This document shows, one piece after another, positions 9,851 to 19,262 of a stretch of 64,000 nt of DNA. The translations under genes and the position numbers were made by a program. The notes beneath the pieces are model-generated. The model was not told the DNA's origin. It saw nothing but the letters and a program-made list of their open reading frames with translations, and did not search any database. The stretch is from Doryteuthis pealeii. Taxonomy: Eukaryota; Mollusca; Cephalopoda; Myopsida; Loliginidae. Where the stretch lies: positions 88,351,056 through 88,415,055 of the forward strand of contig CM042162.1 in the NCBI GenBank assembly GCA_023376005.1. Direction: 5' to 3'. Within the stretch, counting starts at the first letter, position 1. Every line of letters begins with the position of its first letter.

Positions 9851-10489
9851 AACCGTGGTAGTCGAACATGCCGTTAGCAAAATGGTTTCCACTCCAGACA
9901 TGAGTGGAAATTTAATTTTGATTCTGGGCACTGTATTCTTTTTTAATGCTAAAAAATTCTCTTTTCTTTTCGTTCTTCATTTTTTTAAAAATCTTGTAAT
10001 ATTTCAATTTTATTTTTCTCCTTCACCCAAGTCAAATGCATTTTTTTTTTGCCTTTATACCTGGAGAGCATTTTTTTTTTAATTTTATTTATTTTTCAGA
10101 AAGCATCCACGCTGATGCCTGTAGACATAAAACTTATTTTTTTATGTTGATCTTGTCTGGAAAACATGGCGAATGCTATGAAGATAAAAAGTAAATAAAT
10201 AAAAATAATATTAAAAAATAATTTCTTTTTAAATATTGAGGTCTCTGCTAAAAAAAAAACTATGGAAGTATGTCCAGTGTACATGCTAGACTATGCGTCG
10301 CTAAAAAATATCATCTGAAAATTACTATTTTTGCCTCGGGTGTTTTGTTTTCAAAGTTTTAGCCGGCAGGCTCTTTGCCCTTTACCGGGTAAAGGTCTCC
10401 TTTAACTTTTAGCCATTACCTTCTTACTGCTTCACTTGAAAAATAATCAAATAAAAAAGAATAGAATAAAATATGAAAATACTAGGGTG
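9851..10489. other. No gene recognised
   Basis: AT-rich, with several A/T homopolymers near 9,940-10,260. Confidence 0.4.
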
Positions 10490-10870
10490 TGTCAAAAGTT
10501 TTGGAATATTTTGGTCACGTGCTATTTTCTGGCGTGTATATCATGTGATCGATGCAGTTCGAACCGTGGCCGGTGCCCTCTATTGTTTGTAGTATCGTGG
10601 TAGTTCGTGCGCTGACACGTTGAGAATTGCTTCATTCCGTGTATGATTTGAAAGCCGAACAGATGAACGTGTAAATTGATTCCAATTTGAGAACTTCCGC
10701 TTTACGATTTCGAAGTTGACTATCACGCTGCAATAAGTAATTGGGAGTTACTTCCCCTGTTTTATTATTACCTCCCCTTTGTGTAAATCTTTGACTTTCT
10801 CCTAAGAAGCTACAGCTGTATTCTAAGTAGAATAAAGCTTTCTCAAGTCCAACCGTGTGTGTTCATTTAT
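10490..10870 (+). other. LTR-like or terminal repeat region, unclassified
   Basis: Starts near GGTGTGTCAAAAGTTTTGG, which resembles a DNA-transposon end. Further on, AATAAA at 10,831 is followed by a GTGTGTGTT motif, as at an LTR R/U5 border. No matching partner end or target duplication was found, so the class is open. Confidence 0.25.
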
Positions 10871-10959
10871 TATTACAAACACCACGGAATAAGCTAAAAT
10901 ATTTGTTGTACGAAAGGCGAAGGTACAATTGATCACAGTAATAAACATAAGAAAAAAGG

Positions 10960-11002
10960 AAAGAAAGAAAGGAGGAAAAAAAGGAACAGAAAAATAGCCT
11001 GA

Positions 11003-11038
<36 letters not shown>

Positions 11039-11190
11039 AGCACAAAAATAAGAAAGGGCTAATAAAAGAAAGAAAGAAACAAAGAAACAAAGAATAAAAA
11101 TTCGCACGAAATAAAGAAAGAATGAAAGAAAGAACGGAGCAAGAAAGAAAGAAAGAAAGAGACAATGAAAGAAAGAAAATAGAGAATACG
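10960..11190. repeat. (GAAA)n-rich tract
   Basis: Best-preserved run at about 11,003-11,037. Minus-strand frames across it are low-complexity by-products. Confidence 0.9.
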
Positions 11191-11299
11191 AAAAGAAATA
11201 CGTCCGAATATGCATATACTTAAACATACGATATGTCTGTGCTTATGCATACTCATAGTGTGGGAGAGAGTATGGGACAATGCTAGCCTGACTACGTGA

Positions 11300-11842
11300 A
11301 CCAAACTGCGCGTCTACAGAGCGTATGTTCTCAGTACTCTCCTATACAGTAGTGAACCCTGGATCACATACTCAGACCATGTGAGAAAACTGGACAATTT
11401 CCACCTCAGATGCCTACACCGCATTGTACGCATTCACTGGCAGGCCAAAGTGCCCAACACAGACGTGCTGGAACGAATAAACATAAACAGCATGTCCGTT
11501 ATCATCTGCGAGAGACGCTTGTGTTGGCTTGGCCACGCCAGGAGGATGGACAAAGGCCGCATCCTCAAAGACCTACTGTATGGTAAGTTAGTAGATGGCA
11601 CCCGACCGGTAGGGAGACCACGCCTGCGCTTTAAAGATGCCAGAAAGAGAGACATGAAGACATGTCACATCGACATCAACACATGGGAGGCTTATGCAGA
11701 AGACCGTACGACCTGGCGCCTCCTCATCAAACAAGGAATGAAAAAGAGTGAAAAAAGAGAGGAAAGAAGCTGCCGCAGAAAAGAGAGTCATAAGGAGGGA
11801 GAGACAACAGCATCTCCAGCAAGCATCACCATTTGTTTGTAA
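11300..11842 (+). pseudogene. LINE ORF2 C-terminal region, frameshifted
   Basis: The frame opens after an in-frame TGA at about 11,298 and reads like the region following the reverse-transcriptase domain of RTE-like LINEs: VLSTLLYSSEPWITY, FHLRCLHRIVRIHWQ, RLCWLGHARRMDKGRI, RPVGRPRLRFKD. These are conserved landmarks of this LINE tail. An extra A in the run at about 11,747-11,753 shifts the frame, so the last about 30 residues here are out of frame and the natural continuation is the frame starting at 11,748. The reverse-transcriptase domain itself is absent upstream, so this is a 5'-truncated insertion. Confidence 0.8.
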
Positions 11843-12712
11843 TCACTGCACCAGAGATTGCCATTCAAAAATTGGTCTGTTCAGCCTCCTTGTTAAACAA
11901 GGAACAAAAAGGAGTGAAAAAGAGAGGAAAGAAGCTGCCACAGAAAAGAGAGTCATAAGGAAGGAGAGACAACAGCATCTCCAGCAAGCATCACCATGTG
12001 TTTGTAATCACTGCACCAGAGATTGCCATTCAAAAATTGGTCTGTTCAGCCTCCTTGTTAAACAAGGAACAAAAAGGAGTGAAAAAGAGAGGAAAGAAGC
12101 TGCCACAGAAAAGAGAGTCATAAGGAAGGAGAGACAACAGCATCTCCAGCAAGCATCACCATGTGTTTGTAATCACTGCACCAGAGATTGCCATTCAAAA
12201 ATTGGTCTGTTCAGCCTCCTTGTTAAACAAGGAACAAAAAGGAGTGAAAAAGAGAGGAAAGAAGCTGCCACAGAAAAGAGAGTCATAAGGAAGGAGAGAC
12301 AACAGCATCTCCAGCAAGCATCACCATGTGTTTGTAATCACTGCACCAGAGATTGCCATTCAAAAATTGGTCTGTTCAGCCTCCTTGTTAAACAAGGAAC
12401 AAAAAGGAGTGAAAAAGAGAGGAAAGAAGCTGCCACAGAAAAGAGAGTCATAAGGAAGGAGAGACAACAGCATCTCCAGCAAGCATCACCATGTGTTTGT
12501 AATCACTGCACCAGAGATTGCCATTCAAAAATTGGTCTGTTCAGCCTCCTTGTTAAACAAGGAACAAAAAGGAGTGAAAAAGAGAGGAAAGAAGCTGCCA
12601 CAGAAAAGAGAGTCATAAGGAAGGAGAGACAACAGCATCTCCAGCAAGCATCACCGTTTGTTTGCAATCACTGCACCATAGATTGCCATTCAAAAATTGG
12701 TCTGTTCAGTCA
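11735..12712 (+). repeat. 165-bp tandem array of a LINE zinc-finger module
   Basis: Six units start near 11,735, 11,901, 12,066, 12,231, 12,396 and 12,561. The last five are exactly 165 bp (55 codons) apart and almost identical; the first is 166 bp because of the extra A. Each unit carries a basic, Glu/Lys/Arg-rich helix-like segment and the start of a zinc finger. Period and copy number are retained in the noisy duplicate at about 59,213-60,180. Confidence 0.95.
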
Positions 12713-12902
12713 CTCACACAGTTGCAGATTTTTAAAAAGTGGACACTACGCTATCGTCTTCAATAAACGGGAGGATGCCAACATTATACATACTCATACA
12801 GATACGCACGCACCTAAATTCATATATACAGATATACGCTACGTATGTAATTATCACACTCATACAGGTGCCTTCTCTACTACATGCGTATACATCTATT
12901 AA
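11748..12902 (+). CDS. LINE C-terminus with six zinc-finger modules
   Basis: 384 residues. Each 55-residue unit contains KRSEKERKEAATEKRV, then QQHLQQASPCVCNHC and TRDCHSKIGLFS. The usual LINE end is a single finger C-x2-C-x12-H-x3-C. Only the last unit is complete (CNHC ... GLFSHSHSC). In the others the sequence after GLFS joins LLVKQG of the next unit, so the distal His and Cys are missing. A nucleic-acid-binding role is inferred from the family. The frame continues into apparently non-coding DNA before its stop. No promoter is visible, and expression is doubtful. Confidence 0.6.
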   Translation: MKKERKEAAAEKRVIRRERQQHLQQASPFVCNHCTRDCHSKIGLFSLLVKQGTKRSEKERKEAATEKRVIRKERQQHLQQASPCVCNHCTRDCHSKIGLFSLLVKQGTKRSEKERKEAATEKRVIRKERQQHLQQASPCVCNHCTRDCHSKIGLFSLLVKQGTKRSEKERKEAATEKRVIRKERQQHLQQASPCVCNHCTRDCHSKIGLFSLLVKQGTKRSEKERKEAATEKRVIRKERQQHLQQASPCVCNHCTRDCHSKIGLFSLLVKQGTKRSEKERKEAATEKRVIRKERQQHLQQASPFVCNHCTIDCHSKIGLFSHSHSCRFLKSGHYAIVFNKREDANIIHTHTDTHAPKFIYTDIRYVCNYHTHTGAFSTTCVYIY

Positions 12903-13194
12903 TAATGGATAATAATGGAGATTCGCTTCCGGTTTTTGTCTGTAACAAAAATTACGTCACTGCTACGTCATATTACCCAACGCATAATCCAACGTCATAG
13001 CATAGAATAAATATACTCAAAATGTGAGCATGCAACATTAGACAATCCTCATTGTTTCAATAAATAGATGCCCAGCGTTATATATTTATATATAGATTGT
13101 TTTATTCTAATATAATATTTAAAGTTATCGGAACTGTTTCCATTTCAAATTGTCTTTCTTTCTTTCTTTCTTTTTTTTAATATATTTTATATAT
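12903..13194. other. No gene recognised
   Basis: AT-rich. Contains AATAATGGAGATTCGC, faintly like a Helitron 5' end, but no matching element follows. Confidence 0.4.
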
Positions 13195-13388
13195 ATATAT
13201 TTTTTTTTTCTTTTGGCCAAGTATTGTAATATCAACCGATAATTTTCGGTTGATACGACTATCTTGGCCTTTTACTTTTTTTCAATTTTTTTCCCCTGGT
13301 GATGTTTGGTAGTATATTTTTACAATCAAACTCTTTGCCCGTTTTTTTCTTACCGCAAGGGTTTACCAGCAAGTTTAGTATATCAAAT

Positions 13389-13390
<2 letters not shown>
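13195..13390 (+). mobile_element. Repeat P body, partial
   Basis: Contains TTTTGGCCAAGTATTGTA, ACGACTATCTTGGCC, GATGTTTGGTAGTATAT and GGGTTTACCAGCAAG, as in the 8.5 kb copy, without the palindromic hammerhead module. (TA)n follows to 13,442. Confidence 0.65.

Positions 13391-13442
<52 letters not shown>
13388..13442. repeat. (TA)n microsatellite
   Basis: TA run with one phase break. Confidence 0.9.
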
Positions 13443-13605
13443 AGAGATTTATCCAAAACTTGGTAGTAAGGGATAATTCTATATGTGATTTCAAGATCCA
13501 CTGTACTAATATTCATGATCCAGTATGTATAAATACAGTGAATCATAAATCACTAAAGAGAGCTCAATGTAAAATAACCTTTTAGATTATATACAGAGCA
13601 ATATT

Positions 13606-13843
13606 TATCAATAAAGGAAGAACTCAATACAGTAATCCCATAATAAATTTATTTCGACAAAAATTGGGGCCCATATAAATCTAAGTTGATTTAAACCGGT
13701 TCCCCAAGTTTTTGCCTCATCAGATGGGTCTCAATGAGGCAAAAACTTGGGGAGCCGGTTTAAATCAACTTAGATTTATATGGGCCCCAATTTTTGTCGA
13801 AATAAATTTATTATGGGATTACTGTATTGAGTTCTTCCTTTAT

Positions 13844-13848
<5 letters not shown>
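13606..13848. repeat. Large palindrome, 115-bp arms
   Basis: Arms 13,606-13,720 and 13,734-13,848 pair with very few mismatches around a 13-base loop, with (TA)n on the right. The minus strand at the loop reads CAUCUGAUGAGGC, like a hammerhead core, but the expected GAAA is replaced by GGAAC, so this is at most a decayed ribozyme. The left arm contains part of repeat F. Confidence 0.8.

Positions 13849-13877
<29 letters not shown>
13846..13877. repeat. (TA)n microsatellite
   Basis: TA run between the palindrome and the RTE fragment. Confidence 0.9.
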
Positions 13878-13881
<4 letters not shown>

Positions 13882-14400
13882 CACATATCTAGGTAGTAAT
13901 ATCTCATCCACAGAAAGCGATGTTAATACACGTAGAGGAAAGGCATGGGCGACAACAAACAAATTATCAGTAATATGGAAATCCGATCTCACTGACAAGC
14001 TAAAGCGACAATTCGTCCAGGATGTGGTTATATCAGTACTGCTGTATGGCTGCACCACATGGACCCTAACAAAGCGCCTTGAGTCCTGGAAAAGTCGTGG
14101 AAACAGCACCCCACAAGGAAGCAACTATATGGTTACCTGCCCCCCATCTCACAAACCATCCGGGTGAGACGGACTGGGCATGCAGGACAATGCTGGAGAA
14201 GCGGGGACGAGCTCATAAGCGACGTTCTCCTGTGGAAGCCAACACATGGACATGCTAACGTAGGACGCCCACTAAGGAGCTACATTGACCAACTATGTGA
14301 GGATTCTGGATGCTGCACAGAGGACCTCCCAGGGGCAATGAATGATAGGGAAAGTTGGCGAGAGGTTATCATGGATATCCGTGCTGCTTGCGCGACATGA
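13878..14400 (+). pseudogene. RTE-type LINE 3' end
   Basis: A broken frame reads FTYLGSNISS, LSVIWKSDLTDKLKRQF, VISVLLYGCTTWTLTKRLE, then in another frame KSWKQHPTRKQLYGYLPP and RRTGHAGQCWRSGDELI, ending DRESWREVIMDIRA. These are landmarks of the RTE LINE tail. There is an internal deletion and frame change near 14,090, where the KKLDGNYTR-type segment is lost. The copy finishes in a (TGA)n microsatellite, the usual RTE 3' end. The region upstream of YLGS is absent. Confidence 0.8.
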
Positions 14401-14417
14401 TGATGATGATGATGATA
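14398..14417 (+). repeat. (TGA)n RTE 3' tail
   Basis: Short trinucleotide run directly after the RTE stop codon. Confidence 0.85.
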
Positions 14418-14479
14418 TATATATATATAATATATATAATAAAGAAGTAATAAGTAAGTAATCTACATTGTTGAATTAT

Positions 14480-14517
<38 letters not shown>

Positions 14518-14556
14518 AGTCATAAATAAGTAATCCACATTGTTGCATTATATATA
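14418..14556. repeat. (TA)n-rich spacer
   Basis: TA tracts near 14,418-14,440 and 14,478-14,517 between the RTE tail and the Helitron. Confidence 0.85.
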
Positions 14557-15166
14557 CTAGCAAATATATACACCCTTCGGGTGCAAGTATTTAGGTTTTG
14601 ATGTTATAAAATATTGTATCAAATTATAAACTATTTAGAAAATGATAAACTGAGGGGGTATAATCGAAAAATAGAACAGCTTTAGATTTAACTCTTCTAT
14701 CATTTTCTTTCACTCCCGTCTTTCCTTTTTCCTAATTTATCTATTTAGTTAGATTATGAAGTATTTAATAAAATTACAGTTCTTTCGTCTTATTTATGGA
14801 TTTCTTTTAAGATGTATCCCCGAGATCTTTGCTCAGATTCGTTAAGAGAAAACCAAACAATTAGAAATCAATAATACTAAGTATATATTTATTAAAATCA
14901 AATTTTAAATATCAATATTCAAATTAGCCTTCTCATTCACACTGTAAACCGCTATTTTATTGTATATATAAATACAATTGCATGCTATTAGTATGTAGAT
15001 ATGGTCAACAGTATTAATAATGTTAATCAATTTTATTAATAATTGAGGTTTAAATAAAAGTAAAACCATTGAGAATGTGATGTCAATAACTAAGGGAATT
15101 GTGACTTGAGTAGTAATATAGTTTCGGTTACAAACAGAAAAACACACAATCTCCATTATAATTAGA

Positions 15167-15169
<3 letters not shown>
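14557..15169 (-). mobile_element. Non-autonomous Helitron (copy 3)
   Basis: 613 bp. Minus strand starts TCTTCTAATTATAATGGAG and ends with hairpin CACCCGAAGGGTG, then CTAG, followed by T. The length equals copy 4. No insertions. Confidence 0.85.

Positions 15170-15207
<38 letters not shown>
15170..15207. repeat. (TA)n microsatellite
   Basis: Abuts the Helitron 5' end. Confidence 0.9.
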
Positions 15208-15208
<1 letters not shown>

Positions 15209-15256
15209 CATTCAACACATACTAAACATCCTTCATCTTCTCTCCACACAAATCCT

Positions 15257-15303
15257 TAGTCCTGAAGAAGGTTTCCACTGTAAAACTGAAATACTCGAGT
15301 ATG
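15257..15303 (+). ncRNA. Hammerhead-like motif with G17
   Basis: Stem I GUC/GAC; core CUGAAGA; stem II AGGUUU with AAAACU (one mismatch); GAAA; stem III AUACU-CG-AGUAU. The residue at the cleavage position is G, which the hammerhead rule disfavours, so activity is doubtful. Preserved near 62,690 in the duplicate. Confidence 0.35.
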
Positions 15304-15990
15304 GACAATGCATTTTCCATCCATCGTAACATCCTGTGTTAGTTTTTCTAAATTTTCTCCACATATTCATACAGATATGTTTTTACCTACATACATATGC
15401 ACCTATTTGCATATACAATTCGGCTGTCCTCATATGCATTCATACCAATATGTTCTCACCTGCATGCATATAGATGCATCCAGCGAGATAAGAATTTATA
15501 GTGTCTCATCATTACCTGCGGCATAATGTTGGAACACCATATTTGTCTTAAACTCTTTTTCAAAGTAAATTCATAAATAGGTGACCATTTAAGCAACAGC
15601 AGGTACTGTAAGAAACCAAATATCAAAATGACTAGATTCGGCATTAACTGTCCCGAAAAGGTTTGATATACCGTAAAAACAAAAATACAAAAATTGAGTT
15701 AAAAAGATGTATAGAAGGGGGGGAATATATGGGGCGAAATAGACCTTCGAATCAACAAGCTCCCGCCAAGGGGGAACCAAAAACAAGTTCTCAGTCTTCT
15801 CACAAGTCAGACCCTCTGTTGGTCAACACATTCTTCGTCTAGCAGCTAAAAAAATCCGTCGTCGTTGTCGAAATAATCTTTAGCAGTTTAAAATCACATT
15901 TCCTTACTGAAAAGCGTTTCGTGTCGACTGCTGCTTCTGACTGCTGACTGCCCAGCTCTTGACTCACTTGTTATTTTATGGGCATATTAG
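15304..15990. other. No gene recognised
   Basis: Short frames only. Hammerhead-repeat sequence fades out within about 100 bases. Confidence 0.35.
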
Positions 15991-16262
15991 CCAAACATCC
16001 GGGCACGTCAGTCAAACCTCGCGTCCTTCCTGTTCCTACATCGCATCTGCTTTCGCATGCGGGAGGACGCGGGTTCGATCCTAGCAGGCAAGACAATGTC
16101 TTGCTCTCTTTCCTTTCTCGTTCTCCGTCACAAGATGTGTTTAAATTGGAGTTAAAAAAACAAACCTAAAAACAAATTCAATACCCATCAAGAATGAATA
16201 AAACAATGTCCTCGGCATAAAATAACCCTACAAGGGTTGACATGCCGTAAAATCCAACTAAC
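15991..16262 (+). mobile_element. tRNA-like SINE with R2 tail
   Basis: A consensus B box GGGTTCGATCC lies at 16,071-16,081. The body ends in AACAATGTCCTCGGCATAAA and the R2 hairpin tail (GGGTTGACATGCCG) with an AATCCAACTAACC end. The A box is not clear, so the tRNA origin rests on the B box and tail organisation. Confidence 0.5.
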
Positions 16263-16440
16263 CATATTTTTCTTAAAGTCTTTCAAAGTAACTTCATAAA
16301 AGAGAGACTATTCCTTATCAAACTTTTCAACGGAACAGAAAATGACAAACCAATCATGAAAGCCTGTAGATATTACATTCGGTCGATCAAGTTACTGGTC
16401 GTAGTTATTGGCAACTCTAAGAAGGAGACAACAAACCGTT
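16263..16440 (+). repeat. Dispersed repeat U
   Basis: CCTTATCAAACTTTTCAAC and GACAAACCAATCAT recur, diverged, at 19,110-19,260. Each lies directly after an R2 tail. Nature unknown. Confidence 0.5.
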
Positions 16441-17020
16441 AACAATAATAACTAGAAGTGGCTACCCGGCGTCGCCTGAGTAGAGGGGGATTTTTAAAAC
16501 GTTAGTCTCGCAGATCCATTATTACTTCTCACAAGCTAGCTCCACACTGGATACCCCAAAACATCCCCACGTAAATATAGACCACTATAGTAAGAAATTT
16601 TAATTCAATAATTTACAATTAAAAAAAAATCCAATATAAATGAGGCGATTAATTCAATCAATCAGCATCATATTTCAATTACCTTCTGTTATTATACAAA
16701 TTCTGATTTTTAAATATCTTCCTAAATATAAAAAAGAAATCTTTATTATTTTTGCTCAAAACCCAAGCCCTGGTGATAGTGGATGTCTATATAGATTTAG
16801 TTTGTCGTTGATTGTTTTATTTTCGAAGTTTCCCCCGGACATACACGTATACACAACTGCCCTTTATATATGTATAGATATAACAGTTTGAGTTTTGTTT
16901 AACGGCATATCAACCTCTTTGGGTCATTTAATGCCAAAAAGGTTGTTTTGGATTTCAGTCTTTAAATTAGTGGTTCTATGGAGATATTCTTGATATAACA
17001 GAGAGGAATAAGTTTTGCAC
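16441..17020. other. Mostly unclassified; R1 tail at 16,885-16,960
   Basis: AT-rich unique-looking DNA. The segment around 16,900 reads AACGGCATATCAACCTC then GGGTCATTTAATGCC, an R1 3' hairpin in minus orientation. Confidence 0.5.
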
Positions 17021-17024
17021 ACTA

Positions 17025-17260
17025 GGTAGGAGTGAAAAAAACACGATGAGGAGCTTAAGTGCTATTGCTAAATACTTCAATATGTAAAAAAAAGTGTAAT
17101 AATCTTTATTTAACTCTGTCACTCTTTTTTTCTTTCTTTTCTTATTTTTATTATGGTTGTTTGAAACAGAATAGCATTATCGCGTCCGCGCTATCAATCC
17201 CTCTCTCTATATCTCTTACTCTCTTTCTTTTTTTCTTTCTATTTTTTCTGAGTTAGTTCT
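17025..17260 (+). mobile_element. Repeat T, partial
   Basis: GTGCTATTGCTAAATACTTC, TTTGAAACAGAATAGC and the pyrimidine-rich stretch match the interior of the 39.2-39.95 kb element. Confidence 0.5.
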
Positions 17261-17282
17261 GAGACTTAGTTTTGTGTCCTGA

Positions 17283-17790
17283 GGATAACATTAAACTGTC
17301 GGCCTTTGGGGCGGGGGTCCGGTATGCTTCGGCCACTGAACTATTAGTGTAAATCAACAGCGTTGATCCCAGGGGTATACCCTGTTAAGTATCTGGTCGG
17401 CATCCTTAGTTCCAGATGTAATAAGTAAGTAAGCAAGCCAATAAGAATCCGGTGTTATAGTATTCTTTGTAAGTCCGACGTCCAAGATAATCCAAATGTC
17501 AATGACATAAGCTCAGAATGGGGTCTATTAATACAGCAGAAGCAGCAGCAGCAGTGCCAGTGATTGGACAATAGAAATGCCTTCGGTGGTCACGTGGTAG
17601 TCAACGGGTCTATATTTAGAAGTAACATACCCCCCAGACAACACCTGCTCCCTTGATTTTAAGTGGCAGGTCTGGGTTTATTACCCAGTGCCTGATGCGC
17701 CCCCCTTGAGTGGGAATGCCGACAGGATCAACGCATTTTTTGTGACTACCACCCATGAGTCTCGGCTCGTATTTTTTATACACTAATTAG
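17283..17790 (+). mobile_element. Repeat G, split by an LTR-like insertion
   Basis: GGTCCGGTATGCTTCGGCCAC on the left and CCCTTGAGTGGGAATGCC, CATGAGTCTCGGCTCG on the right match the uninterrupted copy at 32,421-32,705. The continuity is broken at 17,383-17,627. Confidence 0.65.
17383..17627. mobile_element. Solo LTR-like insertion with TACCC duplication
   Basis: 245 bp starting TGTTAAG and ending GTAACA, flanked by TACCC at 17,378-17,382 and 17,628-17,632. TG...CA termini and a 5-bp duplication are the LTR-retrotransposon signature. It contains a CCAAT motif, CACGTG and a TATATTTAG stretch. A diverged copy in the opposite orientation lies at 31,574-31,821. No internal region remains. Confidence 0.7.
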
Positions 17791-18045
17791 CATTAAGTAT
17801 ATTAGCATATGCGTCACTTCTTTTATCAGAGTTTTAATTGACGGCAACGTCTATTTTTTTTCTCTTGCCAAACATTTCTTATTTCAGCAATTTGAAGTCA
17901 CGTGGTTCTCCTGATCGGCTTTTACGCTGGTCCTCTAGTCTGGCTGACTGTTTAATAACTAACTGTTTAATAACAAGGTTCTTTATATAGGGTGATACCC
18001 CAAAAACCTCTTTTTAAAAAGTCATGCCTGTTTTCCGGGGTCACC
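17791..18045. other. No gene recognised
   Basis: Includes a short direct repeat AACTGTTTAATAAC near 17,950. Confidence 0.4.
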
Positions 18046-18047
18046 CT

Positions 18048-18071
18048 ATATATATATATATATATATATAT
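18048..18071. repeat. (TA)n microsatellite
   Basis: TA run abutting the palindrome. Confidence 0.85.
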
Positions 18072-18079
18072 AATCTAAT

Positions 18080-18138
18080 GAGTCAGACGAACCTACTATT
18101 AGTTTCGCATAAAGCTCTTCAGGGCTAAAATCCGACTC
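18080..18138 (-). ncRNA. Candidate hammerhead ribozyme, left arm
   Basis: Core CUGAAGA (plus coordinates 18,116-18,122); stem II GC-UUUAU-GC; GAAA; stem III ACU-AAU-AGU; cleavage after A18094. Stem I: AGCC with GGUU, an internal loop, then GAGUCGGA with UCUGACUC (one G-U). All core residues present. Confidence 0.65.
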
Positions 18139-18139
18139 G

Positions 18140-18198
18140 GAGTCGGATTTTAGACCTGAAGAGCTTTATGCGAAACTAAAAGTAGGTTCGTCTGACTC
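18140..18198 (+). ncRNA. Candidate hammerhead ribozyme, right arm
   Basis: Core CUGAAGA at 18,156-18,162; stem II GC-UUUAU-GC; GAAA; stem III ACU-AAA-AGU; cleavage predicted between 18,184 and 18,185. Distal stem I of 8 bp is intact; the proximal stem has one mismatch (GAC versus GGU). Confidence 0.65.
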
Positions 18199-18206
18199 AT
18201 TAGATT

Positions 18207-18490
18207 ATCTTTATTACTTGGCTCTACTTAGGTATCGAGCACTTTTTACATATTAGCTTCTCCTAGCCGTTATATGAATATATATATATATCTTATATAC
18301 ATATATATATACATATGAATTGTTTTTTCTTTTGGCCAAATACTGTACCAATAGATTATTTTTGTTGGTACGAATATCTTGGTCCTTTCTTTTTTCAAAA
18401 ATTTTTTTCTTTGGTTGATGTAGTATATTTTACAATCAAACTTTCTGCTGGTTTTTTTCTCTCCGCATGGATCTACCAACACGCTTGGTA
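18207..18490 (+). mobile_element. Repeat P body
   Basis: Same order as at 8.4-8.67 kb: ATTAGATTATCTTTATTAC, TTTTGGCCAAATACTG, TTGTTGGTACGAATATCTTGG, then TACCAACACGCTTGG before (TA)n. Confidence 0.65.
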
Positions 18491-18498
18491 TATTAAAT

Positions 18499-18557
<59 letters not shown>

Positions 18558-18560
18558 GTA
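18491..18560. repeat. (TA)n microsatellite
   Basis: Long TA run with one TGTA interruption. Confidence 0.9.
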
Positions 18561-18672
18561 ATTCGTAATTTGCTTGAAGCATTGTTAAGTATGTTATTAT
18601 ATATTAATGATTTGAAGGCAATTACAATGCATATAAAAATAAAACAAAAAAGATGTTTTTTTGTCTTATCGA

Positions 18673-18715
18673 ATTCAAAGTAAACTTTATCATCAGAGAC
18701 AGTTTTCAGAAATGG
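18673..18715 (-). ncRNA. Decayed hammerhead-like motif
   Basis: Minus strand CUGAUGA, then AAAGU-UU-ACUUU stem II with one extra U, then GAAU instead of GAAA. Stem III is not clear. Probably inactive. Confidence 0.3.
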
Positions 18716-18970
18716 ACGTTCTATTCTTTTTTTTTTTCTTTTTTTTTCCTCTTCTCTTTTTTTTTCTTTCTTTCCTTTTTTCTTTATGTTATGAATGAAA
18801 TGAGGGAATAACTGTTGTTTCTTACTTTTGAAATATCTGTTGAGAATGGGTTTCAATTTTGTATCTAATATTGTCTGGTTAATTTCGGGTGAATATTGCT
18901 ACATTGTAGCTATCTTGAATTCAAATAAAAACGGTCACATAGAAGAATTCATTTACTTAACTTTTATTTT

Positions 18971-19011
<41 letters not shown>

Positions 19012-19109
19012 TAGTCCGAAAAATCAAAATTATTAACATCAGGCCTCATCTTAAATATACAGATAAATGAGAGCTGACATGAAGTTAAATCCAACCAACG
19101 AACCAACCA
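18716..19109. other. No gene; T-rich then AT-rich
   Basis: T/C homopolymer block near 18,725-18,785 and a (TA)n run at 18,974-19,008, followed by a weak R2-like tail (CCAACCAACGAACC). Confidence 0.45.
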
Positions 19110-19262
19110 ACCATATTTTTAAATAAAGTTTTTCAGATAAACTCCTGAAAGAGAGACTCTTCCTTATCAAACTTTTCAACAGAACAGAAACCGACAAACC
19201 AATCATTAAATCCTTTAGACAAGCTCTTGTCTGTAGACATTACATTCATTAGATCTATCGAT
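19110..19262 (+). repeat. Dispersed repeat U
   Basis: Second copy of the 16,263-16,440 sequence, sharing TATCAAACTTTTCAAC and GACAAACCAATCATTAAA. Confidence 0.5.

Larger units (their letters stand above)
18072..18206. repeat. Spacerless palindrome of two opposed hammerheads
   Basis: 67-bp arms (18,072-18,138 and 18,140-18,206) separated by a single base. Each arm is one hammerhead motif, one per strand, arranged head to head. Confidence 0.9.

Noticed and set aside
10490..10530. Mariner-type terminal inverted repeat (GGTGTGTCAAAAG)
   Set aside because: No partner inverted end, TA duplication or transposase frame was found nearby.
10823..11304. Overlapping minus-strand frames rich in Phe/Ser/Leu
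   Set aside because: By-products of the GAAA tract.
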